64,000 nucleotides of DNA from Chitinophaga japonensis (GTDB lineage: Bacteria; Bacteroidota; Bacteroidia; Chitinophagales; Chitinophagaceae). This document shows positions 8,277 through 17,770 of the stretch, piece after piece. The notes beneath the pieces are model-generated. The model did no database searches, had not been told where the DNA came from, and saw only the letters and a program-made list of their open reading frames with translations. Position 1 is the first letter of the stretch, and each line of letters begins with the position of its first letter. The stretch lies in the NCBI RefSeq assembly GCF_007830125.1, contig NZ_VLLG01000003.1, forward strand, positions 1,815,115-1,879,114. Direction: 5' to 3'. A program made the translations under genes and the position numbers.

Positions 8277-11200
8277 ATGCAAAATGTAGTTAAAAAATCT
8301 ACAATCTATTTCCTTATGCGCCTGAGTACCCTTATTACCTGCTTTGCGGTAATGAATGGCTCACTGCCGGCCATGACACTGGAAGGCCAGCATCTTAAAA
8401 AGAATATTACCGTCAGCATGCCGCCCTCCGGCCTGCATGAAGTACTAAAGCAGGTAGCCCGCCAGAGCCACCTCCAGTTGGTGTACGACGCCGCTGCAGC
8501 AGCCGGCTACCATACAGATTCCATCCATCTTTCCGGGGCCGCGCACACCGTGCTGGACTCGCTGCTGGCGCCCGTGCACATGGATTACAAGACCATGAAC
8601 GGCCTGCTGGTAGTATATAAAAAACCGGCCGCCGCCTTTGTGCTGAAAGGCAAGGTGGTGGACGCGCAAACCCAAACGCCGCTGGTAGGCGTAACCGTGT
8701 TCCTGAAAGGCACCAGGCGGGGCGTGGTGACCGATGAAAACGGCGGCTTCACCTTCCCGGACGTAAAGGCCGGTGATGTGCTGATGATCTCTTACATTGG
8801 TTACGATCCCCGGGAAATTGTGCTGCAGGGTGATGATTTCATCACCATCCGCCTGAACGGCCGCAGCTCCAAGATACGGGACGTGGTAGTGGTAGGCTAC
8901 GGCACACAGAAGAAAGTGAACCTTACCGGCGCGGTAAGCCAGGTAGATGCCAGTGCTATTGAAAGTCGGCCCGTGGCCAACGTAGGGCAGGCCCTGCAGG
9001 GCGCTATTCCCAACCTGAACGTGAACTTCGGTGATGGCCGGCCGGGTGGTACCGCCAAGCTGAACATCCGCGGCTTTACCTCCATCTCCGGCGGATCGCC
9101 GCTGATACTGATTGACGGGGTGCCGGGCGATATCAACCTGATCAATCCCCGCGATGTGGAAAGCGTATCAGTACTGAAAGATGCTGCTTCCGCGGCCATC
9201 TACGGCGCGCGCGGCGCATTCGGCGTGATACTGGTCACCACCCGCAAAGGACGCTCCGGTAAAATGCAGATCAGCTACGGCAATAACTTTAGCTGGAGCA
9301 GCCCTACGGTAAGCACCGATTTCATTACCAGCGGCTACGATGCGGCCATGCTCAATGATGAAGCGTTTAAGATCACCCTGGGTAAAACCTACACCGGTTA
9401 TACGGACGAGGATTACGCGGAGCTGCTGAAAAGAAAAACCGATCCTTCCCTGCCTTCGGTAGTGATAGACAACCGCAAGGGAAAGGACATGTATATCTAC
9501 TACGGCAATACAGACTGGTGGCATGCCATGTTCCGTGATGTAATGCCCGGCATGGAGCATAACCTGAGCCTGAGCGGCGGTACGGATAAGATCAACTATA
9601 TGGTGTCGGGCCGCGCTTACCAGAAAAAAGGCATGATGCGCATCAACCAGGATGTGTACAACTCCTATAATTTCCGCGCCAAGCTGGAAGCGGAGGTAAA
9701 GCCCTGGCTGACGCTGACCAGCAACACCCAGTATAACGCCAACAATTATACGTATCCCGGTAGCGGTGTAAACAGCAACTTCGTATCGGTAAGCGTGCAC
9801 GCCCTGCCTTCTTACGTGCCGGTAAACCCGGACGGTACCGCTACCTACCGCACGGAGCTGAATAACTATACCATTGGCGACGGCATCTACGCCGACCTGC
9901 TGCATGGCAAAAGCAAGGGAGAGGAGAAGAACTACCAGTTGGTGAACATGGTAGGGGCTACCCTCAAAGTGAACGAGCACCTGAACATCGTGGGCAACTA
10001 TACCTATACGCTCACGCATGAAAATGATTTTCACCGCCGCACGCCCGCTCCCTGGTCCATCTTTCCCGGTGTGATCAGCTATGTGTTCAACGACCAGTTG
10101 TGGCAGCAGGACCGTACCAGCCACTACCACGTGCTGAATGCCTATGCTACCTACAGCCGCGATTTCGGGAAGCACAGCTTCACCGCCATGGCAGGCTACA
10201 ACCAGGAGCTGCGCCAGGAGAAAATGCTGTACGCCAACCGCAAGGATATTATGTCCGAAGACCTGAACGAAGTAGCATTGGGCGCCGGCGACCAGCTTGT
10301 GAACAGCGATGCCAGGGAACTGGCCCTGCTGGGGTATTTCGGCCGTATTACCTACGACTACGCAGATAAATACCTGCTGGAATTTAACGGCCGTTATGAT
10401 GGTTCTTCCCGTTTCCCGAAAGAAAAGCGCTTCGGCTTTTTCCCTTCCGTGTCCGCCGGCTGGCGCATCAGCGAAGAGCCTTTCTTTGCCGCTGCCCGCA
10501 ATGTGGTGAACGACGTGAAGATCCGGGCCTCCTACGGCGCGCTGGGCAACCAGGATGTACAGAACCAGTACTATCCCTACATTCCCGTGATGAGCATGGG
10601 CACCATTTCCTATATCACCAACGGGCAGCGCACCCAGTATGTGGGAGTGCCTTCCCCCATCAGTCCCTCGCTTACCTGGGAAAAGGTGAACTCCGTGGAC
10701 CTGGGCCTGGACCTGAGCTTCCTGAAGAACCGGCTGAACGCCTCCTTTGACTGGTATGTGCGCAACACGCAGGACATGCTGACCAAGGGCATGACCCTGC
10801 CTAAAGTGTTCGGCGCTTCCGAACCGAAGGAGAACGCTGCAGACCTGCAGACAAAGGGTTGGGAGCTTTCCCTGGACTGGCGCAGCGCCGTGAATGTAGG
10901 CGGCAAGCCCTTATCCTACCACTTCGGGGCCAACCTGGCGGACTTCAGGGCGCATATCACCCGCTTCGACAATCCCAACAAGATCCTGAGCGATTACTAT
11001 GAAGGCAAGGACCTGGGCGAAATGTGGGGCTACAGCATCGCAGGATATTTCGCATCGGACAAGGAAGCCGCGGACTGGTATGTAGACCAGCGCCAGGTAG
11101 GTAACAATATATTTTCCGCACCGGGCGAATGGGGACAGCTCCGCGCCGGTGACCTCCAGTTCCGAGACCTGAACGGCGACAGCATCATCAGCAAAGGACA

Positions 11201-11783
11201 GAACACCCTCGCCAACCACGGCGACCAGGTAAGGATCGGCAACTCCCTGCCCCGCTATACCTTTGGCATCCGGGGCGGCGCTGAATGGAACGGTTTTGAC
11301 CTGAGCTTCTTCTTCCAGGGCATCGGCAAGCAGAACTGGTATCCTGGTAATAATGCGGACAAGTTCTGGGGACCCTTCTCCCGCCCGTACATGTCATTCA
11401 TCCCCACGGATTTCCAGGAAAAGCTGTGGAGCCCGGAGAATCCCGATTCCTACTTCCCGCGGCTGAGGGGATATATTGCGCTGAACAACGGCGGCTCGCT
11501 GAAGGAAGCCAATGACAAATACGTGCAGGACCTGGCCTATATCCGCCTGAAAAGCCTGATCATCGGCTATTCCCTGCCGGCCTCCCTGCTGAGCCGCGCC
11601 AAGATAAGCCGCTGCCGTATCTACTTCAGCGGTGAGAACCTGCTCACCTTCAGCAAGCTGGAAAGCGATTACCTGGACCCGGAACAGCTCTCCAGCGATC
11701 CCAACCTGGTAACCGTGGATGCTAACGGCCGCGTATACCCGTTCAGCAAAACCTATGCTGTAGGCCTGGATATTACTTTTTAA
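8277..11783 (+). CDS. SusC/RagA-type TonB-linked outer-membrane transporter with STN domain
   Basis: 1168 residues. It has a signal-anchor-like start, a Secretin/TonB N-terminal (STN) domain at about 45-115 (GLHEVLKQVARQSHLQLVYD), a carboxypeptidase-regulatory-like domain at about 122-200, a TonB-box-like VVVVGYGTQKK near 205, a plug at about 215-335 (PLILIDGVPGD, VLKDAASAAIYGARGAFGVI), then a 22-strand barrel ending in an aromatic Phe. It imports a substrate captured by the SusD lipoprotein encoded 17 nt downstream. The STN domain marks it as a signal-transducing transporter that talks to FecR. The substrate is unknown; the neighbouring phosphodiesterase suggests a phosphate ester, but that is inference. 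Confidence 0.95.
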   Translation: MQNVVKKSTIYFLMRLSTLITCFAVMNGSLPAMTLEGQHLKKNITVSMPPSGLHEVLKQVARQSHLQLVYDAAAAAGYHTDSIHLSGAAHTVLDSLLAPVHMDYKTMNGLLVVYKKPAAAFVLKGKVVDAQTQTPLVGVTVFLKGTRRGVVTDENGGFTFPDVKAGDVLMISYIGYDPREIVLQGDDFITIRLNGRSSKIRDVVVVGYGTQKKVNLTGAVSQVDASAIESRPVANVGQALQGAIPNLNVNFGDGRPGGTAKLNIRGFTSISGGSPLILIDGVPGDINLINPRDVESVSVLKDAASAAIYGARGAFGVILVTTRKGRSGKMQISYGNNFSWSSPTVSTDFITSGYDAAMLNDEAFKITLGKTYTGYTDEDYAELLKRKTDPSLPSVVIDNRKGKDMYIYYGNTDWWHAMFRDVMPGMEHNLSLSGGTDKINYMVSGRAYQKKGMMRINQDVYNSYNFRAKLEAEVKPWLTLTSNTQYNANNYTYPGSGVNSNFVSVSVHALPSYVPVNPDGTATYRTELNNYTIGDGIYADLLHGKSKGEEKNYQLVNMVGATLKVNEHLNIVGNYTYTLTHENDFHRRTPAPWSIFPGVISYVFNDQLWQQDRTSHYHVLNAYATYSRDFGKHSFTAMAGYNQELRQEKMLYANRKDIMSEDLNEVALGAGDQLVNSDARELALLGYFGRITYDYADKYLLEFNGRYDGSSRFPKEKRFGFFPSVSAGWRISEEPFFAAARNVVNDVKIRASYGALGNQDVQNQYYPYIPVMSMGTISYITNGQRTQYVGVPSPISPSLTWEKVNSVDLGLDLSFLKNRLNASFDWYVRNTQDMLTKGMTLPKVFGASEPKENAADLQTKGWELSLDWRSAVNVGGKPLSYHFGANLADFRAHITRFDNPNKILSDYYEGKDLGEMWGYSIAGYFASDKEAADWYVDQRQVGNNIFSAPGEWGQLRAGDLQFRDLNGDSIISKGQNTLANHGDQVRIGNSLPRYTFGIRGGAEWNGFDLSFFFQGIGKQNWYPGNNADKFWGPFSRPYMSFIPTDFQEKLWSPENPDSYFPRLRGYIALNNGGSLKEANDKYVQDLAYIRLKSLIIGYSLPASLLSRAKISRCRIYFSGENLLTFSKLESDYLDPEQLSSDPNLVTVDANGRVYPFSKTYAVGLDITF

Positions 11784-11799
11784 TCATTAAAGATCAATC

Positions 11800-13551
11800 A
11801 TGCAAAGAATATATCACCTCCTTCTTTTAACAGCGGCTATCAGCCTTGCTTCCTGCAGCAAGTTCCTCGACCGCGAGCCGCAGGCGCAGATATCGCCCAA
11901 CGCTTTTTTCAAAACCGAAAAGGACCTGCAACTGTATATTAATTCCCTGTACAACCGCGTGCCCAGCGCTGAAGGCGTCTATAACGAGGATATGGACAAC
12001 GTGGTGAAAAGCTCCCTTTCCAGCTTCCTCCAGGGCAAGCGCGACATACCGGTGTCCGGCGGCGGCTGGGATTGGGCGGAGCTGCGCAAGATCAATTATT
12101 TCCTGGTGAACTGTAACCGCGTGCTGCCGGAAAATGCCACGCGCAAGTACGTGGCCGCCGCCCGCTTCTTCAGGGCCTGGTTCTATTACGACATGGTAAA
12201 GGATTTCGGGGATGTGCCCTGGTACAGCGAGCCGATTGAGCCGGATGATGTGGAGTACCTGCAAAAGCCCCGTGATCCGCGTACCCTGATCATGGACTCC
12301 GTGCTGGCGGACATTGACTTTGCCATTGAGCACCTGGATGCTACCCGCAGCACGGAGCTGGTGACCAAATGGACCGCGCTGGCGCTCAAGTCCCGCATCT
12401 GCCTGTTTGAAGGCACCTTCCGAAAATACCACGAGGAGTTCAACCTGCCGGAGGCCGACCGCTTTTTAAATGAATGCGTGGAAGCTTCGGAAGCGCTCAT
12501 CAGCAGCGGGCAGTACAGCCTCTACACCAGTACGCCGGACAAGGCCTACCTGGAGCTGTTTGCCTCCAGGGCGCCCCGCCCGGAGGAGATCATACTCGCC
12601 CGGCAGTACAGCGCCGGCCTGCAGATATACCATAACGCCAACTATTATACGATCACTGCCTCCTACGGGCAGCCGGGCCTGGAAAAGAGCTTTGTAAACA
12701 GCTACCTCATGAAAGACGGCACCCGCTTTACCGATATACCCGGCTATGAGACCATGCAGTTCTACGACGAATGCCAGGACCGGGATCCCCGCCTGTCGCA
12801 GACCATCCGCACGCCGGGCTATACCCGCATTGGCAACACGGTGACCCTGGTGCCGGACTTCGGCGCTTCCGCCACCGGTTACCAACTGATCAAGTATGTG
12901 ACGGACGAGAGCCAGGACTCCTACACGAAGAATGACAATGCCATGCCGGTGTTCCGCTACGCTGAAACGCTGCTGAACTTTGCGGAAGCCAGAGCGGAGC
13001 TGGGTACGCTTACACAGGCGGACATTGACAAGAGCATCAAGCTGCTGCGGGACCGGGTGGAAATGCCTACCCTGGATATGGCCGCCGCCAACGCCAATCC
13101 CGACCCTTATGAAGCCGCCCGCTATACACACCTGCAGCCCGGCCCCAACAAGGGCGTGCTGCTGGAAATACGCCGTGAGCGCCGCATAGAGCTGGTGATG
13201 GAGAATTTCCGCTGGGACGATGTGCGCCGCTGGAAAGAAGGGAATATGTTCGTAAAGCCCTTCAAAGGCATGTATTTCCCCGGCCTGGGCAAATATGACC
13301 TGGATATGGACGGCGCCATCGACGTGGTGATCTACGAAGGGCAGAAGCCCGATGAAAAGGGACCGGCCTACCTGAAGCTGGGCACGGAGATCAGCCTGGA
13401 AAACGGTACTGCCGGCGGCAATATGATGATCAACCGCAATATTCCCAAGCAGTTTGACGAGGACCGGGATTATCTCTATCCCATCCCTATCCAGGAAAGA
13501 ACGCTGAACCGGAACCTGACGCAGAACCCGGGATGGATTGATGGATTGTAA
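11800..13551 (+). CDS. SusD/RagB-family nutrient-binding outer-membrane lipoprotein
   Basis: 583 residues with a lipoprotein signal (lipobox SLASC, Cys at residue 19). SusD signatures are FLDREPQAQISP at the mature N-terminus, TPR-like helices (AARFFRAWFYYDMVKDFGDVPW), RYAETLLNFAEARAELG and the C-terminal EIRRERRIELVMENFRWDDVRRW. It caps the SusC barrel and binds ligand at the cell surface. It follows SusC by 17 nt in the same operon. Glycan specificity cannot be inferred. Confidence 0.94.
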   Translation: MQRIYHLLLLTAAISLASCSKFLDREPQAQISPNAFFKTEKDLQLYINSLYNRVPSAEGVYNEDMDNVVKSSLSSFLQGKRDIPVSGGGWDWAELRKINYFLVNCNRVLPENATRKYVAAARFFRAWFYYDMVKDFGDVPWYSEPIEPDDVEYLQKPRDPRTLIMDSVLADIDFAIEHLDATRSTELVTKWTALALKSRICLFEGTFRKYHEEFNLPEADRFLNECVEASEALISSGQYSLYTSTPDKAYLELFASRAPRPEEIILARQYSAGLQIYHNANYYTITASYGQPGLEKSFVNSYLMKDGTRFTDIPGYETMQFYDECQDRDPRLSQTIRTPGYTRIGNTVTLVPDFGASATGYQLIKYVTDESQDSYTKNDNAMPVFRYAETLLNFAEARAELGTLTQADIDKSIKLLRDRVEMPTLDMAAANANPDPYEAARYTHLQPGPNKGVLLEIRRERRIELVMENFRWDDVRRWKEGNMFVKPFKGMYFPGLGKYDLDMDGAIDVVIYEGQKPDEKGPAYLKLGTEISLENGTAGGNMMINRNIPKQFDEDRDYLYPIPIQERTLNRNLTQNPGWIDGL

Positions 13552-13552
13552 A

Positions 13553-13687
13553 AATGTAAATTCCAAATTCCAAAACCCAAATTCCAAATTCCAAAATGGA
13601 GGCAGTGTTCTAACTAAGGCGGCATTGCCTGTTAACCGGACACATGTTTCCGATTTTGGAATTTGGGTTTTGGAATTTTTAAACCAG
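13553..13687. repeat. TTCCAAA-type intergenic inverted repeat (family 2, copy 1)
   Basis: The left arm (about 13555-13597) is a series of AAATTCC units that includes CCAAAACCCAAATTCC. The right arm (about 13650-13680) is its inverse, TTTGGAATTTGGGTTTTGG. It fills the SusD-PHP intergenic gap. A second copy is at 21458-21577. Confidence 0.75.
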
Positions 13688-13691
13688 GTAC

Positions 13692-14849
13692 ATGAAACTA
13701 CTCGCCACACTCTGCCTGCTCAGCACTGCGTTGCTGTGCCGCGCGCAACAGCAGCCGGGTAAAACCATCTTCCCCGGCATTCCCGGCTATCATACGCTGA
13801 AATGCGATTTCCATATGCACACCGTTTTTTCCGACGGGCATGTATGGCCGTCCTTCCGTGTATACGAGGCCGTGCGCGACGGGCTGGACGCTATCGCCAT
13901 CACCCCGCATATCGATTACGAGGGGCAGCCGGATGATCTTGAAAAGAACTATAACCGCCCTTATGAAATAGCGCAGGAAGCCGCTAAAAAGAGCGGCCTG
14001 ATCGTGATCCGGGGTGTGGAAATATCGCCCAGGATGCCGCCCCACCACTGCAATGCTATTTTTGTACAGGACGCCAATGCTATCCCTGCACGTTATATGA
14101 AACGCACCAAAAAGGCGTTCGTGATGAAGGACAGCGTAAGCCGGGAGGATATCATGGCCTCCTTTGAAGCCGTGAAAAAACAGGGGGCCTTCATCTTCCA
14201 CAACCATCCGCAGTTCAACTGGTGGGATGAAAAGCGCTTCGGGCATGAGCGCTTTAACGATGCGCACCAGGCGCTGCTGGCAAAGGACATGCTGCAGGGT
14301 ATTGAAGTGGTGAACTCCACCAGGTACATGCCCTATGCGCATGCGCTGGCCCTGCAATACAACCTGGCCATGCTGGCCAATTCCGATGAGCACCGGGATA
14401 TCAGCAATACCTACCGCGACAGCCACCGGCCCATGACGCTGGTATTTGCCGGGGAGCATAGCGCCGCCGGTATCCGGGAGGCGCTGGACGCACGCCGCAC
14501 CGCCGTGTACTTCCGGGATTACCTGGCCGGCCGCCCGGCGGAGATGGAAGCGCTGCTGAAAGCATGCGTGACCGTTACCACGAAGCATGGCAAGGACAAA
14601 GATGCGCCGGCGCTGGTAGTGCTGCTGGACAACCGGAGCGGTTTTCCCTTTTCCCTGCGCCTTCGCGCGCCTTACCTGTTCGTAAACCTGCCTTTGGGCC
14701 GCGTAACGCTGCCGCCGCATACCGTTACGGAGGTCAGGCTGCAGACGGCCTGGGAATACCCGGAAAAGATAAAGTTGCAGGCAGGGGTGGAAAACGTGCT
14801 GGTAGCGCCGGACCAGGAGCTGGAAACGGAATGGGAAGTAGGATGGTAG
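13692..14849 (+). CDS. Secreted PHP-domain phosphodiesterase (Sb-PDE-like)
   Basis: 385 residues with a cleavable signal peptide (MKLLATLCLLSTALLCRAQQ). The PHP metal-site start is clear: CDFHMHTVFSDG, AITPHIDYEG, VIRGVEISPRM, FHNHPQFNWW, and LANSDEHRD toward the C-terminal half. This secreted PHP form resembles Bacteroidota proteins annotated as Sb-PDE family phosphodiesterases, which hydrolyse phosphate diesters. It lies behind the SusCD pair with only a repeat between, so it may process the imported substrate in the periplasm. It ends 2 nt from the convergent FAD oxidoreductase. Confidence 0.85.
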   Translation: MKLLATLCLLSTALLCRAQQQPGKTIFPGIPGYHTLKCDFHMHTVFSDGHVWPSFRVYEAVRDGLDAIAITPHIDYEGQPDDLEKNYNRPYEIAQEAAKKSGLIVIRGVEISPRMPPHHCNAIFVQDANAIPARYMKRTKKAFVMKDSVSREDIMASFEAVKKQGAFIFHNHPQFNWWDEKRFGHERFNDAHQALLAKDMLQGIEVVNSTRYMPYAHALALQYNLAMLANSDEHRDISNTYRDSHRPMTLVFAGEHSAAGIREALDARRTAVYFRDYLAGRPAEMEALLKACVTVTTKHGKDKDAPALVVLLDNRSGFPFSLRLRAPYLFVNLPLGRVTLPPHTVTEVRLQTAWEYPEKIKLQAGVENVLVAPDQELETEWEVGW

Positions 14850-14851
14850 TG

Positions 14852-15994
14852 TTAGAACGGCTTTCCATGTGTAGCCCTTATAATGCCTTTTGCTACAAGA
14901 GGCAGGTAGCGCATCAGCCCTACCAGCATATCCGCGCGGCTTTCCCTGCCCAGGAAGCGCTGCAGGGTTCTGCCCATCATCATCCGGCTATGAAAATGCT
15001 GCTGCCAGTTACGCTGGTAATATTGCTCCATTTCCTGCCGGGTGATCTGCTGCCGCAGCAGGGCATGGATCTGCTCAAAGGCCAGTTTGGCCGCATGCAG
15101 TGCCATGCTCATGCCATTGCCGCACAGCGGCGTGATCATGCCGGCGGCATCGCCTACCATGAGCACATGGTTTTCCACGGCGGATTTTTTGGCAAAGCTG
15201 ATCTGTGAAATAGCCAGCGGCTGCTCGTACAGGAAATCGGCTTCCGTGAATATCTTTTCCAGGTGGGGATTGCGGTACAGCACTTCCCGCTCCATTTCCG
15301 GGATGCTGTTATGATGCTGTTGCAGGTTGGCCGCAGTGGTGAGGTAGCACAGGCAGCATTTGCCGTCCTCGATGCGGGAAATGCCACAGTAGCCGTTCCC
15401 GAAGTTGTGCAGCGCGATGAGGTGCTCCGGCTGCGGGTAGCGGATATGGTACTTGATGCCGATGTAGTTATTGAGCTTTCCCGCCTGCTGCTGCGTAAAA
15501 GTCCGCTTCCATTTTACATCCAGGTTGCTGCGCTTGCCAAAAGCGCCGGCCGCTATAAAGGCAGTGGCGCGCAGGCCCTGGTCTGCCTGGATGATAAACC
15601 GGTTCTGCCGGAACTGTATATCCTGCACCCTGGTTTGGGTAAAAACGTGTACACCTTTCCGCAGCGCGATCTCGTACAGCGCATGATCAATAAGATAACG
15701 GCTGATGCCGAAACCACCCAGCGGCAGCTTCGTAGTGTAGGCTTTACCGTGCACGCCGGACAGGTGCAGCTCCCCGATGGCCGGCAGTTGCCATTGCTGC
15801 AGGTCCAGGCCCAGCCGCTCCAGGAAACCCCGGCTTTCCAGGCTGATATATTCCCCGCATACCCGGTGAAAGGGGTACTGCTCCCGTTCAAACAGGGCTA
15901 CCTGGTGCCCAGCTTCCGCGCACTGGATCGCCAGGCTAAGGCCCGCCAGGCCGCCTCCCACAATGGCGATATCGTACCGGTGCTCAATTCTCAT
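14852..15994 (-). CDS. FAD-dependent oxidoreductase (geranylgeranyl-reductase / phenol hydroxylase type)
   Basis: 380 residues. The N-terminal FAD Rossmann fold has IAIVGGGLAGLSLAIQCAEAG and the acidic end FERE; a second FAD motif, VLMVGDAAGMITPLCGNGMS, lies at about 285-305. The group includes geranylgeranyl reductases and flavin monooxygenases that hydroxylate phenols. Its start overlaps the methyltransferase stop by 11 nt, and it is the last gene of the PKS operon. By analogy with the srsABC set of Streptomyces (PKS, methyltransferase, flavoprotein hydroxylase), it may hydroxylate the aromatic ring made by the type III PKS. Double-bond reduction of the prenyl chain is the alternative. Confidence 0.82.
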   Translation of the reverse strand: MRIEHRYDIAIVGGGLAGLSLAIQCAEAGHQVALFEREQYPFHRVCGEYISLESRGFLERLGLDLQQWQLPAIGELHLSGVHGKAYTTKLPLGGFGISRYLIDHALYEIALRKGVHVFTQTRVQDIQFRQNRFIIQADQGLRATAFIAAGAFGKRSNLDVKWKRTFTQQQAGKLNNYIGIKYHIRYPQPEHLIALHNFGNGYCGISRIEDGKCCLCYLTTAANLQQHHNSIPEMEREVLYRNPHLEKIFTEADFLYEQPLAISQISFAKKSAVENHVLMVGDAAGMITPLCGNGMSMALHAAKLAFEQIHALLRQQITRQEMEQYYQRNWQQHFHSRMMMGRTLQRFLGRESRADMLVGLMRYLPLVAKGIIRATHGKPF

Positions 15995-16685
15995 GGCGCT
16001 GGAAAGTAATGAGGTGACGGAATGCCCATTGCCAGCGTACCCGGTAATGGCGGACTCCGGCCTGCTGCAGCAAGGCGGTCCATTCCTGCCGGGTAAAGCC
16101 CCTGGCCACGCTTAGCGGCGCATCGTTCTTTACCAGGTAGGAACGGGAGAACGCTGCCGTCAGCAGCCGGATGGAATGATAGGCCAGCGGATGGCGGTGC
16201 AGGTCGTTGATAAAGCAGCCCAGCCGGCAGTTGGCCTGCATCCACTGCAGTTGCGTTACCAGCGCATCGTCTGTAAAGTGATGGCAGAACAGGCTGGAGA
16301 AAATAATATCCGGTTTGTCGGTGAATGTTACCTCCCGGTAATCGCTCACGATCCAGTGGGCGCAGGCCTGCAGGGCCGCGTTTTGCGCGGCGTACTGTAT
16401 GCAGGAAGGCTTGATGTCAATGCCGGTAAAGGTAACGGCTATATGATGCTGCCGGCACCATTGCAGCAGGGCCGCCAGGTTGTCGCCGCCCCCGCAGCCG
16501 ATCTCGCAGATGTGGACCTGGCGGCGGTCTCCCAGCAGTTGCCGTAGCCCGCGGATGCTGATGCGGTGGCCTCCCAGCCAGCGGTTGATGATGTCCAGTT
16601 CCCGCAGGTTCTGCCGGATGGCGGCAAAGGGAATATTGTCCGCATCCAGCAATTCGGGCTGATATGAACGTTGGGCCAGGTTCAT
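15984..16685 (-). CDS. SAM-dependent methyltransferase
   Basis: 233 residues from the ATG at 16685. This start overlaps the PKS stop (ATGA arrangement) and is preferred over a longer reading that would run deep into the PKS gene. The class I methyltransferase motif I is ICEIGCGGGDNLAALL, followed by an acidic strand end (FTGIDIKP) and motif post-I IVSDYREV. The late FINDLHRHPLAYHSIRLL resembles UbiE/ubiquinone-type and type III PKS-associated methyltransferases. It is probably an O- or C-methyltransferase for the polyketide phenol in this operon. Confidence 0.82.
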   Translation of the reverse strand: MNLAQRSYQPELLDADNIPFAAIRQNLRELDIINRWLGGHRISIRGLRQLLGDRRQVHICEIGCGGGDNLAALLQWCRQHHIAVTFTGIDIKPSCIQYAAQNAALQACAHWIVSDYREVTFTDKPDIIFSSLFCHHFTDDALVTQLQWMQANCRLGCFINDLHRHPLAYHSIRLLTAAFSRSYLVKNDAPLSVARGFTRQEWTALLQQAGVRHYRVRWQWAFRHLITFQRHEN

Positions 16686-17770
16686 TTCACGGTAGCTATA
16701 AATGTTTCCATGGTGAGTCCCGGGCCAAAGGCCACCCCGAAGATGCGTGCGGGCAGCGGGCCTTCGTGCACCCGGTCCATCATTTCCTTCAGTACAAATA
16801 AAATGGTGGGAGAAGACATGTTGCCGTACTGCTGCAGCACCTGCCGCGCGTATTGCAAAGCATTCCCGTCGAGCTGCAGCTTTTGTGCGATAGTGTCCAG
16901 TATTTTGCGGCCGCCGGGGTGCACGCACCAGTAGCTGATCTCCTCCTGGCGGATATTGCTTTTCTGCAGCGCTTCCTGTACCAGTCCGCTGATATCCTCT
17001 TCTATCAGGTTGGGCACATAGCCGCTCAGCGTCATTAAAAAGCCTTTGCTGCTGATGCCCCAGGCCATGTCCTGCTTGCCTTTGAAGGTTACGTTGGCGC
17101 AGAACCCGTCCACCGTTACGGTAGGCCGGTCGCTTTCAAAATTGCCCATCAGCACCGCGGCGCTGCCGTCTGCAAACAGGAGGGCGGCCGCCGCATTGTC
17201 CGGCGTGTAGTGCTGCTGGAAATGCAGGGTGCACAGCTCCGTAGATACGATCAGTACCCGTGCCTCCGCATCGGTATCGCAGATCATTTTACCCAGCTTC
17301 AGCGCATGTACGGCCCCGTAGCAGCCCATGAAATTAACGGAGGTGCGGAAGATGCCCGGCGATAGCTGCAGGGCCTCTATGATCTCCAGGTCCAGGCCCG
17401 GCGCGCTCATGCCGGTACAGCTTACGGTGATGAGGTGGGTGATGTCCGTTGCTGGCAGCAGGCCCTCCAGGCAGTTTTCAATGGCCTGCAGGGACAGCGG
17501 CAGGGCTTCCCTTTTGTACACGGCCATGCGATCGTCAATGGACAGGGCGCCGTGGCCGTTGGCCGACAGGAAGGACCATTGCTCCGGCGGCAGGCTGAAG
17601 TCCGCCAGCACGGAGTAACGCGTCTGTATGCCGCTGTGGTGATAAAGAAAGGAGAGTTTCCTGCTGTCGGTTGCATCCAGTTGATGTGCCTGCTGCATAA
17701 AGTGCAGTATGTCCTGCTGTTGATGGCAGTAAGCAGGCACCGCCGTTCCTATGGAAATAATTTCAGCCAA
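16682..17770 (-). CDS. Type III polyketide synthase (chalcone/stilbene synthase family)
   Basis: 362 residues with the complete Cys-His-Asn triad: Cys150 in NFMGCYGA, His284 in CVHPGGRK and Asn317 in GNMSSPT. The C-terminal GFGPG-like loop reads GVAFGPGLTME. Type III PKSs extend acyl-CoA starters with malonyl-CoA and cyclise the chain to pyrones, resorcinols or similar phenols. Its start overlaps the UbiA gene by 8 nt and its stop overlaps the methyltransferase, so the four enzymes are translationally coupled. The product is probably a long-chain or prenylated phenol. Confidence 0.92.
   Translation of the reverse strand: MAEIISIGTAVPAYCHQQQDILHFMQQAHQLDATDSRKLSFLYHHSGIQTRYSVLADFSLPPEQWSFLSANGHGALSIDDRMAVYKREALPLSLQAIENCLEGLLPATDITHLITVSCTGMSAPGLDLEIIEALQLSPGIFRTSVNFMGCYGAVHALKLGKMICDTDAEARVLIVSTELCTLHFQQHYTPDNAAAALLFADGSAAVLMGNFESDRPTVTVDGFCANVTFKGKQDMAWGISSKGFLMTLSGYVPNLIEEDISGLVQEALQKSNIRQEEISYWCVHPGGRKILDTIAQKLQLDGNALQYARQVLQQYGNMSSPTILFVLKEMMDRVHEGPLPARIFGVAFGPGLTMETFIATVK

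Noticed and set aside
15984..16928. Longer methyltransferase reading starting at 16928
   Set aside because: It would overlap the PKS gene by almost 250 nt. The ATG at 16685, overlapping the PKS stop, gives a normal methyltransferase N-terminus.
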